Assembly (NCBI GenBank): GCA_963728535.1
Contig: CAVSKK010000001.1
Span: 1,426,001 to 1,490,000, forward strand
Length of the DNA: 64,000 bases
Source of the DNA: VAXT01 sp963728535
GTDB taxonomy: Bacteria; Actinomycetota; Thermoleophilia; Gaiellales; Gaiellaceae
Direction: 5' to 3'
The translations under genes were made by a program, and so were the position numbers. Position 1 is the stretch's first letter. Each line of letters opens with the position of its first letter. Under the pieces are notes generated by a model. The model was not told the origin of the DNA. It worked only from the letters and a program-made list of their open reading frames with translations, and made no database searches. Positions 1 through 8,663 of this stretch are shown here, piece after piece.

Positions 1-888
1 CTGGACGCCCTTCGGGTTCACGGGCCGGGCCGACATCAGCGGTAGGCCGCCGAGATGCTCGACTGTGAGCCGGTGCGTGACGGTCTCGAACAGGCGAGGC
101 ACGAACGCGACTTTCAGGCCGAGCTCCTCGCAGCGCCTGATCAGCCGGAGCATTACGTCGTGCGGCGCCCGCGAGAAGGTGACGATCACCTGCTCGACGT
201 TGTACTGGGCGGCAACTCGGTCGAGGTCCCAGCTCGCGCCGAGTACGGGAAGCGGCAGCGAGTCCTCCTCGGCCGCCATCGGGTCCTTGTCGAGGAAGCC
301 GATCGGCTTGAGGCCCAGCTCCGGGTGCGCGAGCAGCCTTTTCGCGGCAAGGCGGCCGACCTTCCCGGCGCCGATGATGAGCGTCGGTCGAACAGATTCG
401 CCCTGCCGGTAGGCCTTTGCACGCGACCACTGGAGCGCCACGCGGCCGGCGGCCACGTACACGGTTGCGAACGCCCAGGTCCGGATCACCTGTGCGGAAA
501 GATCAGGCGGCGCCGAGATGAGCTCGCGCAAGGAGAGCACGGCCATCGCGGCAACCGAGGTCGCGATCAGAACGACCCGGAGATCCTCGAGCAGCTCGTA
601 ACGGAGGCGGGAGCCGTACATGCCGCGCGCGCCGCAGAAGGCGAGGACGAACGCCGAGAAGACCGCGAGCCAGAACACCGACGGCGCCGGCACGTTGACC
701 GCGCTCGACCCGAGGGTCGTTGCGACTCCGGCGATGACGAGCATCGTCGTATCGAGCGAGAACCGTGCGACCGACCACGCGCGCCCGGGGCGGACGCCGA
801 TCCCCGTAAAGCCGCGCGCGCGACGGCCGAGGGTCCCGAGACCGGTCGGCGCGTCGGCGACCGAAGCTCGAACTGCTCTGTCTGCCAT
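1..888 (-). CDS. Polyprenyl glycosylphosphotransferase, N-terminal part (runs off left edge)
   Basis: The gene runs leftward out of the window; 296 codons are visible from ATG 888, and an in-frame TAG lies just upstream. The visible part has several hydrophobic segments (about residues 45-65, 68-90, 105-122), then a Rossmann-like CoA-binding region with the motif IIGAGKVGRLAAKRLL near residue 173. This is the N-terminal architecture of WcaJ/WbaP-type initiating enzymes, which transfer a sugar phosphate from a nucleotide sugar to undecaprenyl phosphate at the inner membrane. The catalytic bacterial sugar transferase domain would lie beyond the edge, so substrate cannot be judged. The role fits the exopolysaccharide genes that follow. 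Confidence 0.85.
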   Translation of the reverse strand, partial: MADRAVRASVADAPTGLGTLGRRARGFTGIGVRPGRAWSVARFSLDTTMLVIAGVATTLGSSAVNVPAPSVFWLAVFSAFVLAFCGARGMYGSRLRYELLEDLRVVLIATSVAAMAVLSLRELISAPPDLSAQVIRTWAFATVYVAAGRVALQWSRAKAYRQGESVRPTLIIGAGKVGRLAAKRLLAHPELGLKPIGFLDKDPMAAEEDSLPLPVLGASWDLDRVAAQYNVEQVIVTFSRAPHDVMLRLIRRCEELGLKVAFVPRLFETVTHRLTVEHLGGLPLMSARPVNPKGVQ

Positions 889-917
889 CAGTGACGCCTA
901 CGCCGCAGAAGGGACAT

Positions 918-1301
918 CTAGGTGGGCTCTCCCTGGGGCTTCACACGCACGAGGTGGCCCAGGCTCGCGCCAAGCAGGAGCAGCGGCACTCCGACGGCGC
1001 CGAACAGCGCGAGGTCGAGACCGCTGAACGGCAGCGACGCACGGTCGGCGGAAGCTGACGGTTGGACCGGAGGCTTCGGAGCGGACTGCGCCCTTTCGCG
1101 CCGCTCCTTTTCGTACGTTTCGAGAGAATCGAGGGCACGGTAAATCTGGGTAGGCGTGTAGCGCCGGTCCAGCCGGCCGTTGTCGGCCAGATCCGACAGG
1201 ATCTTCTGTGTCGTTTGCTCCCGCGTCCCCGAAGCGGCCGGTCCTGCAAAAACCAGCGCTAGAGCGAACGCGGCAAGCATTGCGCTTGCCCCCCGTACCA
1301 A
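918..1301 (-). CDS. Secreted/anchored hypothetical protein, signal peptide plus C-terminal membrane segment
   Basis: 127 residues with a hydrophobic leader (about residues 8-24, ending PAASG), a short basic/helical domain with the phrase RYTPTQIYRALDSLETYEKE, a Pro/Ser-rich spacer, and a C-terminal hydrophobic helix (about 95-118) followed by HLVRVKPQ. I chose the TTG start at 1301 because AAGGAGA lies 6-7 nt before it; ATG 1280 is the alternative. The protein appears exported and tail-anchored. Family not recognised. It is codirectional with, and 29 bp upstream of, the glycosylphosphotransferase, so the two may be cotranscribed. Confidence 0.7.
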   Translation of the reverse strand: MVRGASAMLAAFALALVFAGPAASGTREQTTQKILSDLADNGRLDRRYTPTQIYRALDSLETYEKERRERAQSAPKPPVQPSASADRASLPFSGLDLALFGAVGVPLLLLGASLGHLVRVKPQGEPT

Positions 1302-1460
1302 TCTCTCTCCTTTCCCTCGATACTTCCCGATCCCCCCAGCTCTTCAAACTCATAGTGCGTGTGAAACAACCGATCCGCAAGGGACTTCGCTAACTCTTTA
1401 CTTCTTTTTCGACCTGCGAGCGCGTTCGGTTTAGCTTCTGCTCCTATAGCCTTCGCCGCC

Positions 1461-2450
1461 GTGGTCGGGAAGGCACTCGTTACCGGTGGTGCCGGCTTCA
1501 TCGGCTCCCATTTGTGCGAGCTGCTGCTCGACGAGGGTTGGGAGGTCTTCGCCCTCGACAACCTCTCGACGGGCGAGGAGGCCAATATCTTCCATCTTCG
1601 CGAGCGCGAGGGGTTCCATCTCGTCGTCGACTCGGTGCTATCGCCCGCCGTCGTCAGCGAGCTCGTGCACCGCTGCGACGTCGTCTACCACCTCGCTGCA
1701 GCAGTCGGAGTCCGGCTGATCGTCGAGCAGCCGGTGCTGACGATGGTCACGAACGTCCGCGGCACGGAGACGGTGCTCGAGTACTGCGAGCGCTTCGACA
1801 AGCGAGTGCTCATTGCGTCGAGCTCCGAGGTCTACGGGGACCACCGCGACGAGCGGCCCCTCGCCGAAGAGGACAGGCGCGTCTACGGCCCGACGACCCA
1901 AAAGCGCTGGCTCTACGCGGATTCGAAGGCGATGGATGAGTTTCTCGCGCTCGCCTACAAGCAAGAACGAGGCCTCGACTGCGTCATCGCACGCCTGTTC
2001 AACACGGTCGGCCCACGCCAAAGCGGCCAGTACGGGATGGTGATTCCCCGCTTCGTTCAGCGGGCGCTCTCCGGAGGGCCGCTCGAGATCCACGGCGACG
2101 GAACGCAAACACGATCGTTCTGCCACGTCTCGGACACCATCCGGGCGCTGAAAGGGCTGGTGGACGAGCGATCGATCTCGGGCGAGATCTTCAACGTCGG
2201 CTCGACCGGGCGGATCAGGATCGTCGATCTCGCCGAGCGCATCCGAGCCCTGGCCAAGTCCGAGTCCGAGCTCGTCTTCGTCCCGTACGACGAGGTCTAC
2301 GAGGTCGGAATCGAAGACACGCTCCACCGGGAGCCGGCAATCGAGAAGGTCACAGCCGCGATCGGCTGGCAGCCCACGATCGACCTCGACGGCATCCTCG
2401 CCGACGTCATCTCACATCTACAAAAGACTCAGGCGCCCAGCCCGACCTGA
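1461..2450 (+). CDS. NAD-dependent epimerase/dehydratase, UDP-glucuronate decarboxylase-like
   Basis: 329-residue extended short-chain dehydrogenase. The Rossmann motif TGGAGFIG is at residues 8-15, SSSEVYG near 120, and the catalytic Tyr-x3-Lys pair is Y152-K156 (YADSK). Such enzymes modify nucleotide sugars in the cytoplasm (4,6-dehydration, 4-epimerisation or C6 decarboxylation). The SSSEVYG signature and length resemble UXS/ArnA-type decarboxylases, but substrate cannot be fixed by eye. GTG start at 1461. Its 3' end overlaps the convergent PHP phosphatase by 22 bp. Likely supplies a sugar nucleotide for the surrounding polysaccharide locus. Confidence 0.85.
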   Translation: MVGKALVTGGAGFIGSHLCELLLDEGWEVFALDNLSTGEEANIFHLREREGFHLVVDSVLSPAVVSELVHRCDVVYHLAAAVGVRLIVEQPVLTMVTNVRGTETVLEYCERFDKRVLIASSSEVYGDHRDERPLAEEDRRVYGPTTQKRWLYADSKAMDEFLALAYKQERGLDCVIARLFNTVGPRQSGQYGMVIPRFVQRALSGGPLEIHGDGTQTRSFCHVSDTIRALKGLVDERSISGEIFNVGSTGRIRIVDLAERIRALAKSESELVFVPYDEVYEVGIEDTLHREPAIEKVTAAIGWQPTIDLDGILADVISHLQKTQAPSPT

Positions 2451-3166
2451 CCGCGTTCCGGGACAGGCCCGCCGGCGAGGATCGCGCCGGGGACCTCGAC
2501 GGTCAGGTAGCGGGTTAGCGCCGGGTCCCCCAATCCGCGGGCGACAGCGCCGAGGCCCTCGCGGCGGATGTGTGGGCCATGGGAGTCGCTGGCGAGGACG
2601 TGCACGAGGCCGAACTCGAGCAGGCGGAGCGCCGCAGCCTGCGCGGCGGGGTCGCGCGCCCCCTCGAGCGAGGCGGCGGTGACCTGTACGAGCGCGCCGG
2701 CCGCGACGAGGCCGCGCACCCGGTCGGGGCGGTCCTGCACTTCCGGATTGCGCTCCGGATGGGCGAGCAGGGGCGTGACGCCGAGCGCGACCAGCCGTTT
2801 CACGGAGGTCTCGAGCGCGATGGGCCAGCGCCGGTACGGAAACTCCAACAGGAGATAGCGCCCTGTCTGTGCGATCGTCAGCCGCCGGAGGTCCACAGGC
2901 GGAATCGCCCAGAGGAGGCTCAGGTCGACCTCGGCTCCGTGGACGACCTCGACGGGGATGCGCTGGTCGGCGAAGTCGGCCCGCACCTCCGCGACGGCGT
3001 CCTCCATCATCTCGGGCGTCGTCGGGTAGTCGTCCCGCACGTGCGGCGTGGCGGCGAGCACCGTGATCCCCTCTGCGGCCGCCTCCCGCGCGAGCTCCCT
3101 CGAGTCGTCCAGGGAGCGCGCTCCGTCGTCGATCCCAGGGAGCACGTGCGTGTGGAGATCGATCAC
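2429..3166 (-). CDS. PHP-type tyrosine-protein phosphatase, CpsB/CapC family
   Basis: About 245 residues from GTG 3166, which begins VIDLHTHVLPGIDDG, the family N-terminus; a longer form to 3226 is open but would reach into the divergent glycosyltransferase. Metal-binding PHP motifs run in order: HTH near residue 5, ATPHVRDD near 42, HGAEVDL near 78, AHPERN near 125 and DSHG near 197. CpsB/YwqE enzymes are manganese-dependent phosphatases that dephosphorylate the bacterial tyrosine autokinase controlling capsule/EPS chain length. A matching autokinase lies 1.2 kb away on the same strand, supporting a kinase/phosphatase pair. Confidence 0.85.
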   Translation of the reverse strand: MIDLHTHVLPGIDDGARSLDDSRELAREAAAEGITVLAATPHVRDDYPTTPEMMEDAVAEVRADFADQRIPVEVVHGAEVDLSLLWAIPPVDLRRLTIAQTGRYLLLEFPYRRWPIALETSVKRLVALGVTPLLAHPERNPEVQDRPDRVRGLVAAGALVQVTAASLEGARDPAAQAAALRLLEFGLVHVLASDSHGPHIRREGLGAVARGLGDPALTRYLTVEVPGAILAGGPVPERGQVGLGA

Positions 3167-3225
3167 GCCGAAACCATAGTGGCCCGTCCGTGTCAGCCAC
3201 GGCGTGCAAGATGGGCCGGATCCCA

Positions 3226-4338
3226 ATGAGCGGCCCGATCACCATCCTCCACGTCTCACAGCCCACCGACGGCGGCGTCGCCAAGTACATCGAGGACGCC
3301 GTCGCCGACCAGACGCGGCGAGGTTGGCGCGTGGTGGTCGCCAGTCCCGCCTACGGCGACCTGGCCCCGCGGATCGAAGCGGCCGGTGCGAGGCATGTCG
3401 GGTGGACGGCAAGTCGCGCACCGGGGCCAGGCTCGCTGATGGACACGGTTCGCCTCGCCCGTGTCGTCGACCGCGAGCAGCCTGCGCTCGTCCACCTGCA
3501 TTCGTCCAAGGCAGGGCTCGCCGGCCGGCTCGCGATCCGCGGTCGACGGGCGACGGTCTTCCAGCCGCATGCATGGTCATTCGAGGCAGTGACCGGCCCG
3601 GTTCGAGCGGGGACCCTGCTCTGGGAGCGACGCGCGGCACGTTGGGGGACCGCGATCGTCTGCGTCAGCGAGGCCGAGCGGCGACAAGGAGAGGAGCAGG
3701 GCGTCGCCGGGAACTTCCGCGTGATCCCGAACGGCGTCGACCTCGAAGCGTGGCCGGAGGCGTCCGGCGAGGAGCGATCCGCCGCCCGTAGCCGACTCGG
3801 GCTTGATGAGGGGCCTACGGTCGTCTGCGTCGGACGGCTTTCGCGGCAGAAGGGTCAGGACATCCTGCTGGCAGCCTGGCCGGCGATCCTCGCAGGAACG
3901 CCGGAGGCGCAGCTCGTGCTCGTCGGAGACGGTCCTGACGAGGAGTCGCTTCGGAGCAGCGCGGGGCCGCGTGTGCGTCTGGTCGGAAAGCGCGCCGACG
4001 TCACCGACTGGCTCGCGGCCGCTGACGTGGTCGCCTTTCCCTCCCGCTGGGAAGGCATGTCGATCGGGATGCTCGAGGCGATGGCCAGCGGGCGCAGCGT
4101 CGTGGCAAGCGACGTCGGCGGCGCCCGGGAGGCTCTCGGCGGCGAGTCGGGAGCGGTCGTGCCGCCGGAGGACGCCGCCGCGCTTGCCCAGGCGATCGAC
4201 GAACGGCTGCGAGATCCGGCACGGACGGCCAGTGAGGGTCGTGCGGCCCGCGAACGCGCCGAGCGATTTCATGACCTGCGCACGACGACTGCGGCGCTCG
4301 CCGCTCTCTACGAGGAGCTGCTGACGGCCCCGAGTTAG
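3226..4338 (+). CDS. Glycosyltransferase family 4
   Basis: 370 residues from ATG 3226 (MSGPITILHVSQ); a GTG at 3190 would add 12 residues of weaker character. GT-B fold: N-terminal HVSQPTDGGVAKY, a Gly-rich core VVCVGRLSRQKGQDILL, and the family E-x7-E region in FPSRWEGMSIGMLEAMASG. Predicted retaining transfer of a sugar from a nucleotide donor onto a lipid-linked glycan in the cytoplasm. The stop codon shares a TTAG with the convergent autokinase gene (4-bp overlap). Donor and acceptor unknown. Confidence 0.85.
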   Translation: MSGPITILHVSQPTDGGVAKYIEDAVADQTRRGWRVVVASPAYGDLAPRIEAAGARHVGWTASRAPGPGSLMDTVRLARVVDREQPALVHLHSSKAGLAGRLAIRGRRATVFQPHAWSFEAVTGPVRAGTLLWERRAARWGTAIVCVSEAERRQGEEQGVAGNFRVIPNGVDLEAWPEASGEERSAARSRLGLDEGPTVVCVGRLSRQKGQDILLAAWPAILAGTPEAQLVLVGDGPDEESLRSSAGPRVRLVGKRADVTDWLAAADVVAFPSRWEGMSIGMLEAMASGRSVVASDVGGAREALGGESGAVVPPEDAAALAQAIDERLRDPARTASEGRAARERAERFHDLRTTTAALAALYEELLTAPS

Positions 4339-5678
4339 TAGTAGTACGGGACGGACGACTCTTTGAAACGGTTCGCGACGATCCCCATCAGCGGCGCCTG
4401 AAGCGCCTCGATCGCGATCACTGCCTCGGTCATCGATCGCTGGAGCGTTCCACGCGACACGACGAGCAGGATCCCCTTCGCCATCGTCGCCATCGTGCGA
4501 GCATCGTCGGTCGAGAGGAGCGGCGGGGTATCGACGAGGATCAGGTCGAAGCTCTCCTTGGCCTCGTCGATCACATCGCTGAAACGGCGCGCGAGCAGGT
4601 CGCCCGCTTCGGGATCGTGCGCGGTCGCGAGGATCGAGACGTTCTCCGACCAGCCACTCTGCGCCGCCGCGAGCACCGACGTCTCACCGCGCAGGACCTC
4701 TGCGAGGCCTGGGCGTGGAGCGACTCCGATCACGCGCGCGAAGCCGGGCCGCCGCAGGTCGGCGTCGATCAGCAGCACCCTCATTCCGAGCCGTCCAAGC
4801 GCTTCGCCGAGCAGCGTCGTGACCGTGGTCTTGCCGTCGGCGGGCGAAGGAGAGGTCACGACGATCACGTCCACATTCCCCTCGCGCAACTGGGGCTCGA
4901 GGTTCGCGCGCAGGATCCGGAAGGAGGAGGCCGTCGCGATGTCCGTGAACGCTTCGGCGGGCCCCTTGCGCATGGCGCGCGAGGGCGGGATGCGGCCGAC
5001 GACCGGATAGCCGCTGGTGCGGGCGAGCTCGCGCCAGGTACGCACCCGCGGCCGGCCGCGCTCGAGGAGCAGAGAGGCGACGACGCCGAGCATCAGGCCG
5101 ACGAGGAGCGCCGCGGCCTCGAGCAGGCGCCGCGGCGGTGCCGCCGGGTTAGTGGGCGGGAGCGCGGGGGCCACGAGATCAGCAGTGAGCTGCTTGTCGG
5201 TCAGCGAGAACGCCAGCGCACTGTCGGCAAAGGCGTTGGCGGCGCGAGCCGCACGGTCCGGAGACGGGAGACGGACGGTGATCGTGACGTTCCCGGTATC
5301 CGTCGCCAGACTTGCACCGACGGCGTCCTGCAGCGTCTGCTGGTCCTCGTCGATTCTGAAGGCCACCCGCCGAACGGTGGCCGCAGCAATGACGTACTCC
5401 ACGTACTTCGGTGCGCCGACCCGAACAGTGTCCGCGCCCGCGTTCGGTGCATTGAGGCGTGGAGAAATCGCGAGCAAAGCCTTGCCGTCGTATTGCGCGG
5501 GCAAGCGCTCGACGTAGATGGTCGCACCGAGGAAGAAGAGCGTTGCGATCAACATCGTCGGCCGCCAACGCCAGCGCACCGCGTCGAAGAGCTCGGGGAG
5601 GCCGCCTTCCTGAGCGGGGCCGCGAGAGCTGGAGCCTTCCCGGATCGGGCGCTCGGGACTTAGATCGGTTGTCGCCAT
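4335..5678 (-). CDS. Polysaccharide chain-length regulator / tyrosine autokinase (Wzz-Wzc/CpsD type)
   Basis: 447 residues from ATG 5678; upstream in-frame ATGs at 5717 and 5780 exist but add low-complexity sequence. The N-terminal half is a Wzz-like domain with a hydrophobic segment near residue 45 and a second near 190 (LLEAAALLVGLMLGVVASLLL). The C-terminal half is a BY-kinase: Walker A SPSPADGKTTVTT, Walker A' LLIDADLRRPG, Walker B LILVDTPPLL. The protein ends SSVPYYY, a terminal tyrosine cluster of the kind autophosphorylated in this family. The fused layout is typical of proteins that set polymer length at the membrane. The PHP phosphatase at 2429-3166 is the likely antagonist. Confidence 0.88.
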   Translation of the reverse strand: MATTDLSPERPIREGSSSRGPAQEGGLPELFDAVRWRWRPTMLIATLFFLGATIYVERLPAQYDGKALLAISPRLNAPNAGADTVRVGAPKYVEYVIAAATVRRVAFRIDEDQQTLQDAVGASLATDTGNVTITVRLPSPDRAARAANAFADSALAFSLTDKQLTADLVAPALPPTNPAAPPRRLLEAAALLVGLMLGVVASLLLERGRPRVRTWRELARTSGYPVVGRIPPSRAMRKGPAEAFTDIATASSFRILRANLEPQLREGNVDVIVVTSPSPADGKTTVTTLLGEALGRLGMRVLLIDADLRRPGFARVIGVAPRPGLAEVLRGETSVLAAAQSGWSENVSILATAHDPEAGDLLARRFSDVIDEAKESFDLILVDTPPLLSTDDARTMATMAKGILLVVSRGTLQRSMTEAVIAIEALQAPLMGIVANRFKESSVPYYY

Positions 5679-5794
5679 TGAGAGAGGTTCGTCATCAGCG
5701 AAGACGGCCCTGCCCATCGTAGCCGCGCCCTCGGGAGCACCGAGGGCATTCGTTAACCTTGCGACCCGGGGCAGACCCACCGGCGTGACTTGAC

Positions 5795-6655
5795 GTGAAG
5801 GTCGCCTATCTCATCCGCGCGCATCATGCTCCGAGCCTGCTCGAGCGGCTCGTGCGGCGGATTTCCGGGCCTGAGACGGGTGTCTTCATCCACGTCAGCC
5901 GCACCGCGGAGGACACGGTCTACGACGAGATGGTCTCGCGGCTGCGAGACGTCGACCGCGTGGCCTGGCTGCCGAGACGCACCTGCCGCTACGGCGGATT
6001 CAGCCTCGTGGAGGCGACGCTCGCCGGGATCGACGCGATCCTGGCTGACGGCCACCGCCCGGGCCACACGCTCCTCCTCTCGGGGCAGGACTATCCGTTG
6101 CGTTCTCATACGGACATCGAGGCCTTCCTCGGGCGGGCCGGCGAACAGAGCTTCGTCCATCACTTCCACCTCCCGTCGGACGACTGGCGCGACGAGGACG
6201 GCGGGCTCGACCGCATCCGCTACATCCACTTCGAGCGAGCGAGGGTTCGCACCCGGCTCCTCCGGCTGCCCCTAGTCGGCCGCCGCTTCCCAGAGGGTTA
6301 TGAGCCGTATGGCGGATCTGCCTTCTGGGCGCTCTCCACGCCCGCGCTCGAGTACGTCCACCGCCACGTGCGCGACAATCCGGGCTTCATGAGGTTCTTC
6401 CGCCACGTGTTGATCCCGGACGAGCTCTTCTTCCAGACGATCCTGCTCAACTCACCGCTCCGCGACGCGACGATCAACGAGCAGCTCCACTACGTGGACT
6501 GGAGCCGCGGCGGCTCGCATCCGGCGACGCTCGGCGCCGCCGACCTGGAGCCGATGCTCGCCTCGGGCAAGCTCTTCGCACGCAAGTTCGATCCGGCCGA
6601 CACCGAGATCCTCGACAGTCTCGACGAGGCCGCGCTCGCGGGTGAGCGCCGATGA
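5795..6655 (+). CDS. Beta-1,6-N-acetylglucosaminyltransferase-like (GT14, core-2/I-branching family)
   Basis: 286 residues, GTG start (MKVAYLIRAHHAPSLLERLVRRI). The N-terminus and the motif LLSGQDYPLRS near residue 93 are typical of bacterial GT14 proteins, as is the later PDELFFQTILLNSP segment. Members transfer a sugar, often GlcNAc or xylose, from a UDP donor. It opens a tightly coupled four-gene block: its TGA overlaps the ATG of the cytidylyltransferase (ATGA). Likely adds a branch in the surface glycan; specificity unknown. Confidence 0.8.
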   Translation: MKVAYLIRAHHAPSLLERLVRRISGPETGVFIHVSRTAEDTVYDEMVSRLRDVDRVAWLPRRTCRYGGFSLVEATLAGIDAILADGHRPGHTLLLSGQDYPLRSHTDIEAFLGRAGEQSFVHHFHLPSDDWRDEDGGLDRIRYIHFERARVRTRLLRLPLVGRRFPEGYEPYGGSAFWALSTPALEYVHRHVRDNPGFMRFFRHVLIPDELFFQTILLNSPLRDATINEQLHYVDWSRGGSHPATLGAADLEPMLASGKLFARKFDPADTEILDSLDEAALAGERR

Positions 6656-7425
6656 AGGCGGTCATCCTCGCAGGCGGCTTCGGCACTCGGCTCTCGGAAG
6701 AGACGACCGTGCGGCCGAAGCCGATGGTCGAGATCGGCGAGCGGCCGATCCTGTGGCACATCATGAAGCTCTACTCCGCGCACGGGATCGACGAGTTCGT
6801 GATCTGCCTGGGCTACAAGGCCGAGGTGATCAAGGACTACTTCGCCAACTACTACCTGCGCGCCTCCGACATGACGGTCGACCTCGCCAAGAACGAGGTC
6901 GAGCTGCGCGCGAAGGACGTGGAGCCGTGGCACGTGACGCTCGTCGACACCGGCGTCGACACGATGACCGGCGGGCGCCTGAAGCGCGTCGCCGACCTGG
7001 TCGGAGACGAGACGTTCTGCTTCACGTACGGCGACTGCGTGACGGACCTCGACGTGACGAAGCTGATCGAGTTCCACCGGGCCGAAGACGCAGCGGCGAC
7101 CCTGACGGCGATCCGGCCGCCGGGCCGCTTCGGCGCCCTGACTCTGGAGCACAGCACGAGCAGGATCTCGAGCTTCCACGAGAAGCCCGACGGGGACGGC
7201 GGCTGGGTGAACGGCGGCTTCTTCGTCCTCGAGCCCGAGGCGGTCGACTACATCGACGGCGACGCGACCGTGTGGGAGCGCGAGCCGATGGAGCGTCTCG
7301 CGGACGAGGGCAAGCTGTCCGCGTACCGCCATCCGGGCTACTGGCAGAACATGGACAGCCTCCGCGACAAGATGGTGCTGGAGGAGCAATGGGCCTCGGG
7401 CAAGCCGCCGTGGAAGGTCTGGTGA
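6652..7425 (+). CDS. rfbF: Glucose-1-phosphate cytidylyltransferase
   Basis: 257 residues with the nucleotidyltransferase signature LAGGFGTRL at residues 6-14, KPMVEIGERPILWHIMK near 23, FVICLGYKAEVIKDYF near 48, and FTYGDCVTDLD near 124. Length and these motifs match RfbF, which makes CDP-glucose and diphosphate from CTP and glucose 1-phosphate, the first step to CDP-linked 3,6-dideoxy and branched-chain sugars. No canonical CDP-glucose 4,6-dehydratase partner is obvious; one of the two epimerase genes here may do that job. Overlaps neighbours by 4 bp at both ends (ATGA and GTGA). Confidence 0.92.
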   Translation: MKAVILAGGFGTRLSEETTVRPKPMVEIGERPILWHIMKLYSAHGIDEFVICLGYKAEVIKDYFANYYLRASDMTVDLAKNEVELRAKDVEPWHVTLVDTGVDTMTGGRLKRVADLVGDETFCFTYGDCVTDLDVTKLIEFHRAEDAAATLTAIRPPGRFGALTLEHSTSRISSFHEKPDGDGGWVNGGFFVLEPEAVDYIDGDATVWEREPMERLADEGKLSAYRHPGYWQNMDSLRDKMVLEEQWASGKPPWKVW

Positions 7426-8663
7426 GCGCGACCGGGCCGGCCTGCAGGTTCTGCTCGGCTCCTCTCACGCAGACCTTCGTCGACCTCGGGCTCTCCCCAC
7501 TCGCCAACTCGCTGCTGGCCGAAGAGGACCTCGCGCGCGAGGAGCCGCGCTACCCGCTGCACGCCTACGTGTGCGCCGGGTGCCTGCTCGTCCAGCTCGG
7601 GGAGTTCGCCTCGCCGCAGGACATCTTCGAGGACTACGTCTACTTCTCGTCCTACTCCGACAGCTGGGTCGAGCACGCTCGCCGCTACGTCGAGCAGATG
7701 ATCGAGCGCTTCGGCTTCGACGGCGACTCGAGCGTCGTCGAGCTCGCCTCGAACGACGGCTACCTGCTCCAGTGGTTCGTCGAGCGGGGCGTGCCGGTGC
7801 TCGGCGTGGAGCCCGCAGCCAACGTGGCCGCGGTCGCCGAGGAGAAGGGCATTCCGACGATCGTGCGCTTCTTCGGGGCGCAGACCGCGCGCGACCTCGT
7901 CGGCGAGGGGCACCGTGCCGACCTCCTGATCGGCAACAACGTCCTGGCCCACGTTCCCGCGCTGAACGACTTCGTCGCCGGGATGAAGGTGCTCCTCTCC
8001 CCTGCCGGCGTCGCGACGATGGAGTTTCCCCACCTCCTGCGCCTGATCGAGGAGACCGAGTTCGACACCATCTACCACGAGCACTTCTCGTACTTCTCCG
8101 CGCTCACCGTCGAGCGCGTCTTCGCCGCGCATGGCCTTCGCCTCTTCGACGTCGAGGAGCTCCCGACCCACGGGGGCTCGCTGCGGATCTACGCGACACA
8201 CGCCGAGGACGAGTCGCACGACGACACCGGGAGCGTTGCGGAGCTCGTCGAGCGCGAGCGCGGAGCCGGGCTCGCCGACCTCGCGACGTACTCGCGTTTC
8301 CGCGAGCGGGTCCGCGGGGTGCGGCAGGGGCTGCGCGAGTTTCTCGAGGGTGCGCGGGCCGAAGGGCGCTCCGTCGCGGCCTACGGTGCGGCGGCGAAAG
8401 GCGTGACGCTCCTGAACTACTGCGGGATCGGGCCCGAGCTCGTCGGGTACGTCGCCGACCGCAGCCCGCACAAGCAGGATCGCTACTTACCCGGCGTCCG
8501 GCTCCCGATTCGCTCTCCGGAGCACGTGGCCGAGACGAAGCCCGACTACCTGCTGCTCCTCGCGTGGAACCTCAAGGACGAGATCGTCGAGCAGATGAGC
8601 TACGTCCGCGAGTGGGGCGGCCGCTTCGTGACCCCGCTCCCGGAGGTCGCCGTCCATGAGTGA
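7422..8663 (+). CDS. NDP-hexose C-methyltransferase (SAM-dependent, zinc-binding)
   Basis: 413 residues from GTG 7422, overlapping the rfbF stop (GTGA). An N-terminal zinc-binding domain has CRFC near residue 9 and CAGC near 51. The SAM-binding core is VVELASNDGYLL near residue 107 with the acidic end LGVEPA. The C-terminal methyltransferase-14 domain carries VAAYGAAAKGVTLLNY. This three-part layout is that of sugar C-methyltransferases (TylC3/NovU family), which add a branch methyl at C3 or C5 of a 4-keto sugar nucleotide. Its position after rfbF suggests a CDP-linked branched sugar. The gene overlaps the next one by 8 bp. Confidence 0.88.
   Translation: MSATGPACRFCSAPLTQTFVDLGLSPLANSLLAEEDLAREEPRYPLHAYVCAGCLLVQLGEFASPQDIFEDYVYFSSYSDSWVEHARRYVEQMIERFGFDGDSSVVELASNDGYLLQWFVERGVPVLGVEPAANVAAVAEEKGIPTIVRFFGAQTARDLVGEGHRADLLIGNNVLAHVPALNDFVAGMKVLLSPAGVATMEFPHLLRLIEETEFDTIYHEHFSYFSALTVERVFAAHGLRLFDVEELPTHGGSLRIYATHAEDESHDDTGSVAELVERERGAGLADLATYSRFRERVRGVRQGLREFLEGARAEGRSVAAYGAAAKGVTLLNYCGIGPELVGYVADRSPHKQDRYLPGVRLPIRSPEHVAETKPDYLLLLAWNLKDEIVEQMSYVREWGGRFVTPLPEVAVHE

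Noticed and set aside
1..888. Small minus-strand frame at 503-778 as a separate gene
   Set aside because: It is a shadow of the glycosylphosphotransferase, whose frame is continuous from 888 to the left edge with recognisable membrane and CoA-binding regions.
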